The notes: generated by a model from the sequence alone, not told the origin. A stretch of DNA of 64,000 bases from Streptomyces olivochromogenes (GCF_021538895.1 NZ_JADDRL010000038.1:1-64000); one strand, 5' to 3'. Numbered from the stretch's first letter, positions 52,638-62,127 are shown. A program made the numbers and translations.

Positions 52638-53060
52638 ATGCAACCTGCCTCTGAGCCCGTGCGTACTAGAGGCGATACTGCACCTCACCCGGGGAATCGC
52701 ATGCACTTGGACCGTTCGGCCGGTCGGACCGCCGGCCGTTTCGGCGCTGGTCTCTTGGCCTACGCGGACCAGTTCTCGGCCGCCGGCGCTTGGGCGGACG
52801 CGGGTTCCGGCGTCAGGGCGGCCGCTGACACGCCGGATGCCCGTGCCTCCACCACGGCGGCCGAGAAGGTCGCGAACGGGCACACCGACGGAGTGGGCAA
52901 AGCGTCCGGCGTACGCCCGGCTTCGTCGGTGCCGGAGCCCTCCGTGCTCGCGCAGGCGCGGGTGAACGTATCCGACGGGCAGACGGTCGGTGCGGAGATG
53001 CCGATATCGGTCACCTTCGCCCGGCCGGTCCCCGTCACCGCGCGCAAGGCCTTTCGTTGA
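52638..53060 (+). CDS. Truncated L,D-transpeptidase-like (Ig-domain) protein
   Basis: 140 residues. The C-terminal part, VNVSDGQTVGAEMPISVTFA then RPVPVTARKAF, matches the first Ig-like domain of actinobacterial L,D-transpeptidases (text of the type DGATVGVGMPISVTFSRPV), but the frame stops there and no YkuD catalytic domain follows. The first ~60 residues (AGRTAGRFGAGLLAYADQFS) are not a convincing lipoprotein signal. It stands 35 bp before the PBP4-type gene. It could be a relic of a cell-wall enzyme gene replaced by recombination. Confidence 0.4.
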   Translation: MQPASEPVRTRGDTAPHPGNRMHLDRSAGRTAGRFGAGLLAYADQFSAAGAWADAGSGVRAAADTPDARASTTAAEKVANGHTDGVGKASGVRPASSVPEPSVLAQARVNVSDGQTVGAEMPISVTFARPVPVTARKAFR

Positions 53061-53095
53061 CCCATTGCCCCCACTCCTGAAAGTTTCGAGTCCCG

Positions 53096-54463
53096 ATGAG
53101 CGAACGAACTGCCAAGACTCCCGAGAGCCCCTACCTTCCGGGTGGCCGGCGCCGGCACCGCAGACCCAGTCAGAACGGCACGGGAACCGGCCTGCGCCGG
53201 GCTCTCGTTCTCGCCATGGCCGTGCCCGTCGCGTCCGCCGCCCTGGCGGGTCCGTCCGCCTTCGCCGCCCAAAAGGGTGCCGGCTCGACGGCCAAGACCC
53301 ACGACCTGGACACCGACGACCAGCAGATGGCCAAGAACCTGGCGACCCGGGTTCTCGATCAGCGGCTGGGCTCGAACGTGAGCGGCGTGGTCCTCAACGC
53401 GGATTCGAACACCACCGTATGGGGCCACCACGCCTCCACCGCGCTGATGCCGGCGTCCAACGCCAAGCTCGCCACTTCGACCGCCGCCCTGACCGTGCTC
53501 GGCCCGCAGCACCGGTTCACCACGAAAGTCGTCTACGGCCACGGCACCTTGACCCTCATCGGGGGCGGCGACCGCACTCTGACCACAGCCGACCTCGCAG
53601 GTATGGCGAAGACCGCGATCGCCGGGCTCAAGTCCGCGGGCCGCACCACCGTGAAGGTCACCGTCGACGACGGCCTGTTTCCGAAGCCGACCCTGGCCAA
53701 GGGCTGGAACGACGGCTACTACCCCGACACCGTCGCCCCGGTCCGCGCGCTCGTCGTCGACGGGCGCGGCGTCCAGGACACGTCCATCGACGCCGGACAG
53801 GTCTTCGCCAAGCAACTCGCCGCGGGCGGCGTCACGGTCAGCGGCGACGTCACCCGAGCAACCGCACGCCCGACGGACGTACCGGTGGCCCAGCACAAGT
53901 CCGCGCCGCTGTCGGGCATCGTCCGCACGATGCTCAAGCACAGCGACAACAACATCGCCGAGACCCTGCTGCGGATGACCGCCCTGGCCGCCGGCCGCCC
54001 GGCCACGTTCGAGGGCGGCACCGAGATCGTGCGCCATGTGCTGAGCCGGGTGTACGGCGTCTCGCTCGACAACTTCGAACTCTACGACGGCAGCGGCCTG
54101 TCCCGGGCCGACCGCATCCCGGCCGCCACACTCGCGCAGATCCTCGAACTGCTCACGCAGTCCCGCTACGCGCCGACCCTCGGCTCCATCCTCGACGGCC
54201 TGCCCGTCTCCGGCGAGGCCGGCAGCACGCTCGGCCCGGAGTACGGCCGCTTCGACGACGCCAAGTCCAAGTGCGCGGTCGGCAAGGTCCACGCGAAGAC
54301 CGGCACCCTCACCGGCGCCGTCGCGCTGAGCGGTCTGACGCAGGGCAAGGACGGCAAGTGGAAGGTGTTCTCCTTCGTCGAGAACGGCGCCACGACCGAC
54401 CCGAACGCCATCAAGGACGCCATGGACGGCCTCGCGGCGACCGTCAACGGCTGCTACGCGTAG
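53096..54463 (+). CDS. dacB: D-alanyl-D-alanine carboxypeptidase/endopeptidase (PBP4, DacB family)
   Basis: 455 residues. A signal sequence (ALVLAMAVPVASAALAGPSAFAA) follows a basic Arg-rich start. The S13 peptidase motifs are complete: SxxK at Ser121-Lys124 (MPASNAKLATS), SxN at Ser283 (HSDNNIAE) and KTG at Lys401 (HAKTGTLTG). Family domain insertions are present between SxxK and SxN. It removes terminal D-Ala from, or cuts cross-links in, peptidoglycan, complementing the amidase 1 kb away. The ATG lies only 35 bp after the transpeptidase-like fragment. Confidence 0.93.
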   Translation: MSERTAKTPESPYLPGGRRRHRRPSQNGTGTGLRRALVLAMAVPVASAALAGPSAFAAQKGAGSTAKTHDLDTDDQQMAKNLATRVLDQRLGSNVSGVVLNADSNTTVWGHHASTALMPASNAKLATSTAALTVLGPQHRFTTKVVYGHGTLTLIGGGDRTLTTADLAGMAKTAIAGLKSAGRTTVKVTVDDGLFPKPTLAKGWNDGYYPDTVAPVRALVVDGRGVQDTSIDAGQVFAKQLAAGGVTVSGDVTRATARPTDVPVAQHKSAPLSGIVRTMLKHSDNNIAETLLRMTALAAGRPATFEGGTEIVRHVLSRVYGVSLDNFELYDGSGLSRADRIPAATLAQILELLTQSRYAPTLGSILDGLPVSGEAGSTLGPEYGRFDDAKSKCAVGKVHAKTGTLTGAVALSGLTQGKDGKWKVFSFVENGATTDPNAIKDAMDGLAATVNGCYA

Positions 54464-55081
54464 GGGATTCAGCCTCGGTACTGGTGGGCTCTGGCATTCG
54501 ACTGTCGCCAGATTCCCGTGGAACGCGGCCCGTTCGTGACCGTTTGCGATCTGCGGGGGGTAAAGCGTCGGCCGGCCCGGACGAGCGGGCCGTGCCGGCG
54601 CTCCCTCGCCGCCCGGAGGACTGGCTCAGCGGCCGGCCGACCGCCCTGTTCCGCGGTAGGGCGCGAGACGTGGACCGGCGCGAGACCTCCTCCACCGTGT
54701 GGTGCATTCGGAGCCTGGCGGCCAGGGCCTCGGCGAGCTTCCAGGCCAGACTCCAGCGTGAGCTGTAGGCCGGTCAGCAGTGCGCACTTGGTGGGAAGCG
54801 TTGGCAGTGAAGTCACGTTTTACGCCACAGAAGTTGGGGCAAAATGCGCAAAATCCTTCCAACGGAGTTACATACCCCACTCCTCAGCCAACGACTGAAC
54901 ACTTGATCGACCTGCCCCGTTGACCCCAGTAACCGGTAACCCGCCTACAGACCGGTGAGTGAGGTTCGCACATGGCAAAGATCGCCCCGAAAGAAGCCAA
55001 GCGGCGTCTCCCGACCGCTGACCGCGGACCGTCCTGGGCATGTGTTCCCTCCCATCGACAGGAGGACTGAACGGTCGCGTC
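54464..55081. other. Intergenic region with a weak relic
   Basis: About 620 bp without a supported gene. A minus-strand stretch near 54640-54770 reads SLAWKLAEALAARLRMHHTV EEVSRR-like text with coding bias; it is frame-broken and unnamed. The purine stretch AGGAGG before 55082 is far from the start codon. Confidence 0.35.
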
Positions 55082-55792
55082 ATGGACTACTGCATCCCGT
55101 GCAGCCGCACGCTCAACAGCGCCGTAACGTGCCCGGAGTGCGGAGCATACGACTCCGACATGGCAGAGCTGAGCCATCACACAGACGATGTTCCCCGAGA
55201 CGACACCGCGATCACGAAGGTCCATGTCCCCGAGGGACTGCCCCCCTTCGACTCCGCCGGCGATCCCGGATCGGCCACTCCCGCACCCGACCTCTCGGCA
55301 GCCCGCAATCGTCCTCCGCGGTTGAAGAAGTACGCCGTCCGGTCTCTTGCCGCAGCCGCCTTCACCATCCTCGGCGGCCTGGCCACCGCATCGGTGCTTC
55401 CCCAGTCCACAGCCCCACGAGCCGCGTCGATCCCGGAAGGCCCATCCCCCGATGAACTCCAGGGCCCGGTCTCCGATTCACCCACTTCGCTGGAACGTGT
55501 GACCACGCACCCCGCCCGAAAAGGCGTCCAGGACCGAAACAGTGACGGCAACCGCCGCCCTCTGCCGACGCCAACTCGCAGCGAACCGCCGACCTCCCGC
55601 CCTCCTTCCATCACCAGTGCGCCGCCGCGCGTGAAGCCCAAGCCGACCCCCCGACGCTCCAGCAGCGGCCGTCCCAACTCCCCCACGCCGACGGCAACCG
55701 CTTCCGCGAGGCCCTCCGCCAGTCCTTCCAGCAGCATCAGCCCCGCTCCTACCAGCAGTCGTTCGCCGAGCGGAGGAGAGACCGCCGGCTGA
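55082..55792 (+). CDS. Zinc-ribbon membrane protein (Streptomyces SCO2400-like)
   Basis: 236 residues. The N-terminal zinc ribbon CIPCSRTLNSAVTCPECGAY has two CxxC knuckles; a single membrane helix follows (~95-115, AVRSLAAAAFTILGGLATASVL), and the C-terminal half is a long Pro/Ser/Thr-rich tail outside the membrane. The MDYCIPCxRTLN start is a recurring Streptomyces family whose role is unknown. AGGAGG stands 16 nt before ATG 55082, an unusually long spacing; an upstream in-frame ATG at 55040 has no better site. Confidence 0.7.
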   Translation: MDYCIPCSRTLNSAVTCPECGAYDSDMAELSHHTDDVPRDDTAITKVHVPEGLPPFDSAGDPGSATPAPDLSAARNRPPRLKKYAVRSLAAAAFTILGGLATASVLPQSTAPRAASIPEGPSPDELQGPVSDSPTSLERVTTHPARKGVQDRNSDGNRRPLPTPTRSEPPTSRPPSITSAPPRVKPKPTPRRSSSGRPNSPTPTATASARPSASPSSSISPAPTSSRSPSGGETAG

Positions 55793-56037
55793 ACACGGGC
55801 CGGGCAGCCCCGGCGTCAATACCGCTGGGAGTGAGGGCGGCAGGGCGGCGGTCAGCAAGGCCTGCGGTAGGGCACTTCGGGGATCGTCTGATGCCATTCC
55901 CGTACCGAAGGGCCACCGTCGGCCGTGTGCACATCGCGGCCGCCACCGCCTTCGGTGACTCCTGCTAGGCCTGTGACGGGACGTGGTCGCTCGCCACGTA
56001 CAAAGTGCCTGCCACAGTGGCGAACGCCAGGGCCGTT

Positions 56038-56571
56038 TCAGTGGAGTTGGGGTGCTCCCAGCAGCATGTCGAGGTCACACACCTGTGCCCGCCGGTGGTG
56101 CCCTTTCGCATCGGTCAGGTCCACACGAGAGCCGTAGTCATGCGCTGTGGGGTGCGGGGGCCGTACGTCGACGCGAGGGTTGTATTCGGCCATGACCTCA
56201 CAGGACCCGGACGGCGACCCGATCGCGTCATAGAAGACCGGGATCGCGATGCTGTGGCCCGCCTTCAGCACCAGATGGACCGGCGCAGATTCCTTCGGCT
56301 TGGAGCCGGCCGACGGTCCCTTGCCGACATGCACACTGAGCTCCGGGTATCCATCGAAGGCGCAAGGCTTCGATCCCATGTGCGCGGCGCTGAGCGTCGC
56401 CGTCGGCGTGTTGTGCGGCTTGCCCGGGAGAAGGGTCATCTTCCAGCTCAACTGGGACGTTCCGCATGCGGCAATCCGGGCGTCCGAGACGCTGTCACTC
56501 TGTCCGCAGGCAGCGGCACTCAGCAGCATCACCAGACCAACCGCGTAGACCGCCGCCGTCCCACGTGACAT
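56038..56571 (-). CDS. DUF4232 lipoprotein
   Basis: 177 residues from ATG 56571 (AGGGGAG 5 nt upstream; an ATG at 56595 is ignored). Lipobox LLSAAAC, then a DUF4232 domain with four conserved cysteines (AACGTSQLSWKM; SKPCAFDGYPELSV; GSCEVMAEYNPRV; VCDLDML). It has the family pattern of a beta-rich surface domain, apparently disulfide-linked. Function unknown; such proteins are numerous in Streptomyces. Confidence 0.85.
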   Translation of the reverse strand: MSRGTAAVYAVGLVMLLSAAACGQSDSVSDARIAACGTSQLSWKMTLLPGKPHNTPTATLSAAHMGSKPCAFDGYPELSVHVGKGPSAGSKPKESAPVHLVLKAGHSIAIPVFYDAIGSPSGSCEVMAEYNPRVDVRPPHPTAHDYGSRVDLTDAKGHHRRAQVCDLDMLLGAPQLH

Positions 56572-56641
56572 GAGAACTCCCCTGGATGACGTCACTCTCG
56601 CGGGGCCGAGTGCCGCCGCTCCTGCCTCACCGGCCGACTAG

Positions 56642-56800
56642 ATGCGGGCGGGCGCACCGAGGTTCCACCCCGACGGAGCCCAGATCTCCGAGGCCCGGCC
56701 GCTCCAACTCGATCCGGGCCACGGGAACTTCGGCCTCGATCCGGTCAACCGCCACGCTCCCGTGCGGGGACGTACCAGAGGTCGCTGTTGGCTCCGGTGA
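56642..56800 (+). CDS. Possible small protein or relic (52 codons)
   Basis: ATG 56642 to TGA 56798-56800 reads APRFHPDGAQISEARPLQLD and PGHGNFGLDPVNRHAPV with coding-like third positions, in an otherwise empty 400-bp gap. No ribosome site and no recognised family. It may be a gene fragment. Confidence 0.25.
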   Translation: MRAGAPRFHPDGAQISEARPLQLDPGHGNFGLDPVNRHAPVRGRTRGRCWLR

Positions 56801-56992
56801 CGACGGCGACGCGGCCGGTCTGGGCGGGGATCGTAAGCGGTCCGGCCGGACAGGAGCCGAGTCCTGCCGATGAGGCTGGTGTGGGAAACCTGGCCGCAGG
56901 GTGCCGCAGCCGTCACACGGCGTCCGCGATCACATCTCGGAGATCGGTGCCTCGTGGCGTCGTCGGTGAGGAAGGTACGGAATCCGATGCCT

Positions 56993-59293
56993 TCAGGGCG
57001 CCGGATTCCGCCGTTCGGCACGCGCGGCGAACCACCGTATAGCCAGGGAGAAGGCCCACGCGGCCAGGAACAGAGCGGTGGCTATGCCGACGGTCCACCA
57101 GCGCAGGTCCCCGTCGACCGCGAGATCCTTGCCCACTCCCGGGTGCACGCTGTTCAGCAGGACGTGGAAAAAGAAGGTCAGGCCGGTCAAGTAGAGCGCG
57201 AACCAGGCGAACTTGTTCCAGTCCTTGAGGTGTTGCCCGTCCATGCCGGACAGCGGGAGCATGCCGAATACCACCACCTCGATGCCGCCGACCACCGCCA
57301 GGCCCAGCGTGTAGGCGATCGCATAGCGGAGGCTGCCGGGCGAGTCGTGGTGCCTCTGGACCTCCTGCACCACAGGCGCGCCCAGCACCCAGACGAACAC
57401 CGAGGCGGCGAGCACGCAGATGCCGCCGATCAGGATCGCCTGGCCCCTCGGCATGCTGTCGTCGGGGTCGGAGCGTCGGGCGCCGGCCACCATGTAGACG
57501 GCGACGAGGCCGTACACGTACGGGACCGGGAACTCCAGTAACCGGGACATCAGCGCCATCAGGGCCGCCAGCAGGAGCCCGGCGGGGACCACCCGCAACT
57601 CCGTGCGGATCCCGCCCCGACGTGGGTGGCGCAGGGAGTCCTTGGTCTTCTCATAGGCCACCAGGACCATCACGATGCCCGCGACGGCGCCCACGGTCCT
57701 GACCGCCGTCGAGGTGGTCAAGCCGGTCCTAGCGTCGGACCAGACGGCCAGCGAGCCACCAACGAGCGCGAAGCCGCACATCCTGACCCAGCCGGGCAGC
57801 CTCGGCGGCCGCGCCTGCTGCCGTTCCCGGACCCGACCCCACCAGCGGCCTATCGCGTTGTCGGCCAACTGATTGGGGAAGGCCCGTTCCAGGAGGAGTA
57901 TCAGCAGCAGAAACCAAGCGGCCATCGCCACCGACCCTGCCAGATCCTTCAACGCCCACGAGACGTCGGCGGGGGTGCGCAGGGCCTCGACGAGGCCGCG
58001 TGCCGGACTCGTTTCCCGAGGGTCGTGCGGGTTGCCACTCGGCGACGGGCTCGGGCCGGCGCTGCGGTCCGGGTCGGGGCCGGCTGTCGGGTCCGGAGTG
58101 CCGCTGTTCTCACCCGTGCTGCTGCCCGAGGGCAACGGGGTGATCCGGCCCGTCTGCCCCTCCGGGTGGCTGTGGAATCCCAGGGGCAGCTCGAAGAGCG
58201 TCAGCCCGTCCGTGGTCGGCAGAGCGATCTCACCGGCCTTCTCCCGGTCCCGGCCCACGCAGTCCAGGTCCACTTCCAGATGACCCGTCAGATCGCCCGG
58301 AATGTGAGCATGGAGGTCGATGAACTCCCAAAGCCCCGCCCCCGCGTCACCCTCGGTCGAGCCCTCGTCAAGCCAGGTGTTCAGGCGGCGGCCGCCGATG
58401 ACGATGGAGCCCCGAGTGCACACCGCCGGGTAGTCGGTCAGGTGGATGGTGACGTCGTGGGTGTCCTCCGGTGAGGGTGTGACCGACGGAGGGTTCACGG
58501 TGAAGGTCTTCGAGTCCTGGACGTCCTGCGGGCTCTGGCAGCTCGCCGCCACCTCGTGCCCGCCTTCGGTGGTGGAGGACGGGATCGGCAGCGTGGCGGT
58601 GAGACTCCCGTCCGCGTCGGGCGTCGCGGTGATGGCGGGTTCCCCGTCCCAGAGGACGTCCACTCCCGCTCCCTCGTCACACAGGAATCCCTCACCGTGA
58701 ACGACCGAATTCGTCCCCGGGTCCCCGAAGTCCGGTTCCAGGGAGACCTGCGGGTCGGGGGCCTTCGGCGACAGCACCTCGAAGGTGGCCTCAGCGCCGG
58801 AAGCGTCGTCCGTGGCCGAGCACTGGGCCTGTATGTGGTACGTCCCGGGCTCGGTGTCCGCCGGCACGGTGACGTCCTGCGTGAAGCTCCCGTCGTCGCC
58901 GACGGTCAGGCTCAGCGGTTCCTGCCCCTCCACCTCGAAGGTCAGCGGGCCCGCCGACTCCGGCCCGTCCGAGCAGTCGAAGCCCGTGCCGGTCATGGTG
59001 AACGACGTGGGCGCGTAGACCTGCTGGCTCTCCGGCGTCAGCGAAGGGTCGGCAGGCGGGGGCGAAGGCGTGTCGTCGTCCGTCTCGGGGTCCGTCGGTT
59101 CCGGGTCGGGCTGCGGACCCGAAGGGACCACCGTGGCCGACGGATCCGGCGTATCCGCACGGACGCCGGCCGCCGCCCGTGCGCCACCCTTCGCCGCGGC
59201 CGCGGACGGCACCGCCGCCATCGTCGTCAGTAGCAGTGCCGCCATGACCGCGCCCCACAGCCTCCGCCCACGTGCTGATCCGGCCCGCCCCAT
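56993..59293 (-). CDS. FGLLP-motif membrane protein with Ig-like extracellular domains
   Basis: 766 residues. Signal peptide (MAALLLTTMAAVPSAAAA), a Pro/Asp/Thr-rich linker, two Ig-like/Big-type repeats (QVYAPTSFTMTGTGFDC and VSLEPDFGDPGTNSVVHGEGFLC, each with paired cysteines), a further beta domain, and about eight membrane helices from ~460 on. The motif VVFGMLPLSGMDG is the FGLLP signature in the C-terminal bundle. The family is widespread in Streptomyces, probably at the cell surface, with unknown function. Start ATG follows GAGGGGG. Confidence 0.8.
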   Translation of the reverse strand: MGRAGSARGRRLWGAVMAALLLTTMAAVPSAAAAKGGARAAAGVRADTPDPSATVVPSGPQPDPEPTDPETDDDTPSPPPADPSLTPESQQVYAPTSFTMTGTGFDCSDGPESAGPLTFEVEGQEPLSLTVGDDGSFTQDVTVPADTEPGTYHIQAQCSATDDASGAEATFEVLSPKAPDPQVSLEPDFGDPGTNSVVHGEGFLCDEGAGVDVLWDGEPAITATPDADGSLTATLPIPSSTTEGGHEVAASCQSPQDVQDSKTFTVNPPSVTPSPEDTHDVTIHLTDYPAVCTRGSIVIGGRRLNTWLDEGSTEGDAGAGLWEFIDLHAHIPGDLTGHLEVDLDCVGRDREKAGEIALPTTDGLTLFELPLGFHSHPEGQTGRITPLPSGSSTGENSGTPDPTAGPDPDRSAGPSPSPSGNPHDPRETSPARGLVEALRTPADVSWALKDLAGSVAMAAWFLLLILLLERAFPNQLADNAIGRWWGRVRERQQARPPRLPGWVRMCGFALVGGSLAVWSDARTGLTTSTAVRTVGAVAGIVMVLVAYEKTKDSLRHPRRGGIRTELRVVPAGLLLAALMALMSRLLEFPVPYVYGLVAVYMVAGARRSDPDDSMPRGQAILIGGICVLAASVFVWVLGAPVVQEVQRHHDSPGSLRYAIAYTLGLAVVGGIEVVVFGMLPLSGMDGQHLKDWNKFAWFALYLTGLTFFFHVLLNSVHPGVGKDLAVDGDLRWWTVGIATALFLAAWAFSLAIRWFAARAERRNPAP

Positions 59294-59578
59294 GACCGTA
59301 CCCCCTCACGTCCGCACGGCTTCCCCACGCCGCGCCCCCTCGGCTCCACAACGTCAGACGAACGGGCAGCCCTCGGCCGTTTCCGGCCGTGGGGGCGCAT
59401 CATGGTGCGCTCCCCCGTCCAAAACACTCGCGCGCCCTCGGTGGTGCGCCCCCGGATCCGGACCTCACCGCCCCAACGCTCCGAGACGAAAGCGCCCCCT
59501 GACATCGCTCGCTCCCTTGATGACCTGTACCAGTGAAACGGGCTCTACCCTGTCGGTCGGCTCGGCTGGGTTCACGAC

Positions 59579-60270
59579 ATGGACACCGCGTCTCTTCTTC
59601 CTTACCTGCAGCGTCAGTTGGACTCCTTCCGAACCTGCCTCGATGGCGATCTGTCCGTACGAGTCGAGCACTGCGGCGACTGGACGCTGCGCGACTTGGC
59701 GGAGCATCTGGGCGCCGCGAACCTCTGGGCGGCCGCCGCCGTCACCGAAGGGCATGGAGGCTTCGAACCGCCTGCCGCACCGCAGGAGCGGGGGCGCTGA
59801 TGAGGTGGTTCGACGAGGCGTCCGAGACCCTGCTGAAGGCACTGGACACGGATCCCTCCGCTCCCGCGTGGACGTTCCACCCACCACACACGGTCGGCTT
59901 CTGGCAACGACGCCGCTGCCTGGAGGCACTCGTCCACCGGTGGGACGCCGAACGCGCGCTGGGCACACCGCGGCCGCTCGACGCCCAACTCGCGGGCGAG
60001 GGCGTGGCCGAGGTCATCGACACGATGGCGCCCCGGCAGGTGGAACGGGGCCGCGCACAGCTACCCCGGCACGCCCTGCGGTTCGAGGCGACCGACACCG
60101 GCGCCTCGTGGACGTACGGCCCCGGAACACCGGTGGTCACGCTCGCCGCCCGAGCGGAGAATCTGTTGCTTCTGCTGTGGGGCCGGCTGCCGGCTGACGA
60201 CGAGGCTTTCGTCTGGGACGGCGACCCGGAGGCCGGACGACGGATCCTGGAAGGCCCCTTGACCGCTTGA
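59579..60270 (+). pseudogene. Maleylpyruvate-isomerase-family mycothiol-dependent enzyme, split by one frameshift
   Basis: The first frame (59579-59800) starts MDTASLLPYLQRQLDSFRTC and contains the zinc His in WTLRDLAEHLGAANLWAAA; it stops after PPAAPQERGR. The other frame resumes at once with MRWFDEASETLLKALDTDPS, QRRRCLEALVHRWDAERALG (His-x3-Asp) and the C-terminal half. Adding one G in the run 59790-59794 gives QERGALMRWFDEA and a continuous ~230-residue enzyme of the DinB-like mycothiol transferase/isomerase fold. All metal ligands survive. A sequencing error is as likely as a real mutation. Confidence 0.75.
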
Positions 60271-60328
60271 CCGGTATCAATGCCCGTCACGGCAATGTGC
60301 CGACCGGCCGTAGTGCCGGGCGCGTACG

Positions 60329-60925
60329 TTGAGTACAACGAGACCGTACTGCGCACCGCGGACGCCGTCCGCGAGAGTGCGTGCCGTCCGATATGAGGGG
60401 CCGGCGACGCTTCCGCACTTCAACCCCGATCACGACGCCGACCCACTCCCGGTGCCCGTGACGTCCGCGAGGAACGACGGAGCCGGTCGTACGACACCTG
60501 CTGCGATGCTGCGCGCGGTGACCGTGGAGTTCGACCTGCTCGGCGCGGAGTTCGCCGCGCGCCACGGGCTGCATCCCACTGATGTGCGCGCACTGTTCAA
60601 CCTGTTGGACGCAGCGCGGGCGGGGATCCGTGCCACGCCCGGGCGGCTCGGCGAGCAACTGCGCCTGAACTCGGCCGGGACGACCGCCCTGGTGGATCGG
60701 CTGGAACGGCTCGGTCTTGTCCGGCGCAGCAGGGACACGGCCGATCGGCGACGCGTGCTCCTGGAGGTGGAGGACAAGGCCACGAAACTCGGGTGGGCCT
60801 TCTTCGGGCCGGTGATCGGCGAGGTGGTGGCGGCCGCGGAAGATTTCGAGGCGGGCGAGTTGCAGACGGTACGTCGCTTTCTGACCTCGGTGCTGGAGTC
60901 CGCCGGGCGGGCACGTTCAGTCTGA
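60329..60925 (+). CDS. MarR-family transcriptional regulator
   Basis: Up to 198 residues; the true start is uncertain (TTG 60329, GTG 60377 or ATG 60507 near LRAVTVEFDLLGAEFAARHG). The conserved winged helix is complete: LHPTDVRALFNLLDAARAGI, PGRLGEQLRLNSAGTTALVDRLERLGLVRRSRD and the wing DRRRVLLEVE. The dimerising helices are at both ends. The neighbouring isomerase-fold gene or a drug pump elsewhere could be its target. MarR proteins sense phenolics, antibiotics or oxidants. Confidence 0.85.
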   Translation: MSTTRPYCAPRTPSARVRAVRYEGPATLPHFNPDHDADPLPVPVTSARNDGAGRTTPAAMLRAVTVEFDLLGAEFAARHGLHPTDVRALFNLLDAARAGIRATPGRLGEQLRLNSAGTTALVDRLERLGLVRRSRDTADRRRVLLEVEDKATKLGWAFFGPVIGEVVAAAEDFEAGELQTVRRFLTSVLESAGRARSV

Positions 60926-61008
60926 CGGGGCGTCAGTGCGGCAAGTGCAACGTCGCGCTACAGCCAAGCGGGCCCGGGAACCGGCGCGGTCTGGGCAAGT
61001 TGGTGGAC

Positions 61009-61029
61009 ATGACACACACTGTGCGTCAT
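61009..61029. promoter_or_regulatory. Palindrome overlapping a start codon
   Basis: ATGACACACA-C-TGTGCGTCAT (61009-61029): 10-bp arms, 9 matching, its last bases forming the start codon at 61028. No ribosome site precedes the gene, so a leaderless, operator-controlled start is possible. Confidence 0.45.
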
Positions 61030-61549
61030 GGAAAACGGTGCTTTGTGGGTAGCCCTGCTGACCGCCGCCACAGCGGTGGTCGCCAGTTGGGTGACCAGCA
61101 AGGGCAACGCGCAAGCCGCTCGCATCCAGGCCCAAGCCGCCGCCGAAGCCGCGCACGTCGCTCGCAAGGGCGAAGCACGCAGAGCCACACAGCTGGATTT
61201 CATCCAGCAGGCCAATGACATGGGGATCCTGTACCGCAGGATCCCCAAGTACTTGAAGGTGGAGGACCGAGAGGCACGCCTGGCATCCCTCGGAGAGCTC
61301 CGGGATCAACTGCGTGACTCCTACGGGCCCTTCCTGCGTTGCCTGGCCATCGTCTCCCTGGAGTGCCACCCCGGGCCGATAGAGGCGGCGAAGGCTGTCC
61401 ACATGGCCTCCGCCGAGGCGTACGGCCGCCTCGTGGCCGTCGAGGAAGACATACGCGAAGCCGAGGGTTTCCGCCAGGGTGTCGACACCTACCTGGCTTC
61501 GGTCGACTCGTTCGTCGAAGCAGCGCGGCAAGCCGAGCGTGAGATGTAG
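61028..61549 (+). CDS. Membrane-anchored coiled-coil protein of unknown function
   Basis: 173 residues. A single N-terminal membrane helix (ALWVALLTAATAVVASWVTS, ~5-24) is followed by an Ala/Glu/Gln-rich coiled coil (GNAQAARIQAQAAAEAAHVA) and a helical cytoplasmic domain (LDFIQQANDMGILYRRIPKYLKVEDREARL). The layout is like small actinobacterial and phage-accessory hypothetical proteins. No catalytic motif. The start codon lies inside a palindrome. Confidence 0.65.
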   Translation: MENGALWVALLTAATAVVASWVTSKGNAQAARIQAQAAAEAAHVARKGEARRATQLDFIQQANDMGILYRRIPKYLKVEDREARLASLGELRDQLRDSYGPFLRCLAIVSLECHPGPIEAAKAVHMASAEAYGRLVAVEEDIREAEGFRQGVDTYLASVDSFVEAARQAEREM

Positions 61550-61777
61550 AAATCCACTTCCGACAGACGACATGGGGCACGTCGCAACGGCCGACGCGTG
61601 AAGAAGCTCTGAGGGTGCCTGGCTCTCCCAGCTCTCAGCTCGGGAAGCTCGGGACTTCTACAGGCGATTACTGGGCTGACCAGCGGCGGAGCTGCTAGCT
61701 GGGTAAAGTTGATTGTGGCAGAGCGGCTACCGGTTCGTCCACGCGGAGCAAATCCGACGCGCCCTACCCAGAGGGCG

Positions 61778-61925
61778 CTACTGGTCATCGTCAGCATGAA
61801 CGACCTCGGACGGCTCAGACCCCATGCGTCGGTCGCCGAAGTACGTCCAGTTCCCTTCGGCCGGCAGTGCCGCCCCCTGATGACGTTCGTACCAGCTGGG
61901 CCCGGTCGCCACGGAACGGGATCGC
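61778..61925 (-). pseudogene. 3' scrap of an unidentified gene
   Basis: Minus-strand frame ending at 61778 reads VATGPSWYERHQGAALPAEG then NWTYFGDRRMGSEPSEVVHA. Coding-like, start lost, adjoining the transposase relic at 61934. Confidence 0.3.
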
Positions 61926-61933
61926 GAGAAGGA

Positions 61934-62115
61934 TGGACGAAGACGTCGTGCTGATCGTCGACGGCACCCTGGTCCCCACGCCGGATCAGACGGTTGCCGA
62001 ACAGTCGTAGAACTACCGGTACTCGACCAACCACCGGTCGTCATCGACGGCGACACCGACTGGTCGTCGCCGTCGGCCGGCTGGTCACTGACAGTCGCAA
62101 CGATTGCTTCTCCGG
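61934..62115 (+). mobile_element. IS5-type transposase relic (DDE strand)
   Basis: MDEDVVLIVDGTLVPTPDQT then VAEQS-stop-NYRYSTNH, followed in another frame by RLVVAVGRLVTDSRNDC. This is the text around the first and second catalytic Asp of IS5-type transposases, now with a stop codon and frameshift. Confidence 0.6.
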
Positions 62116-62127
62116 CTCGGAGAATGG

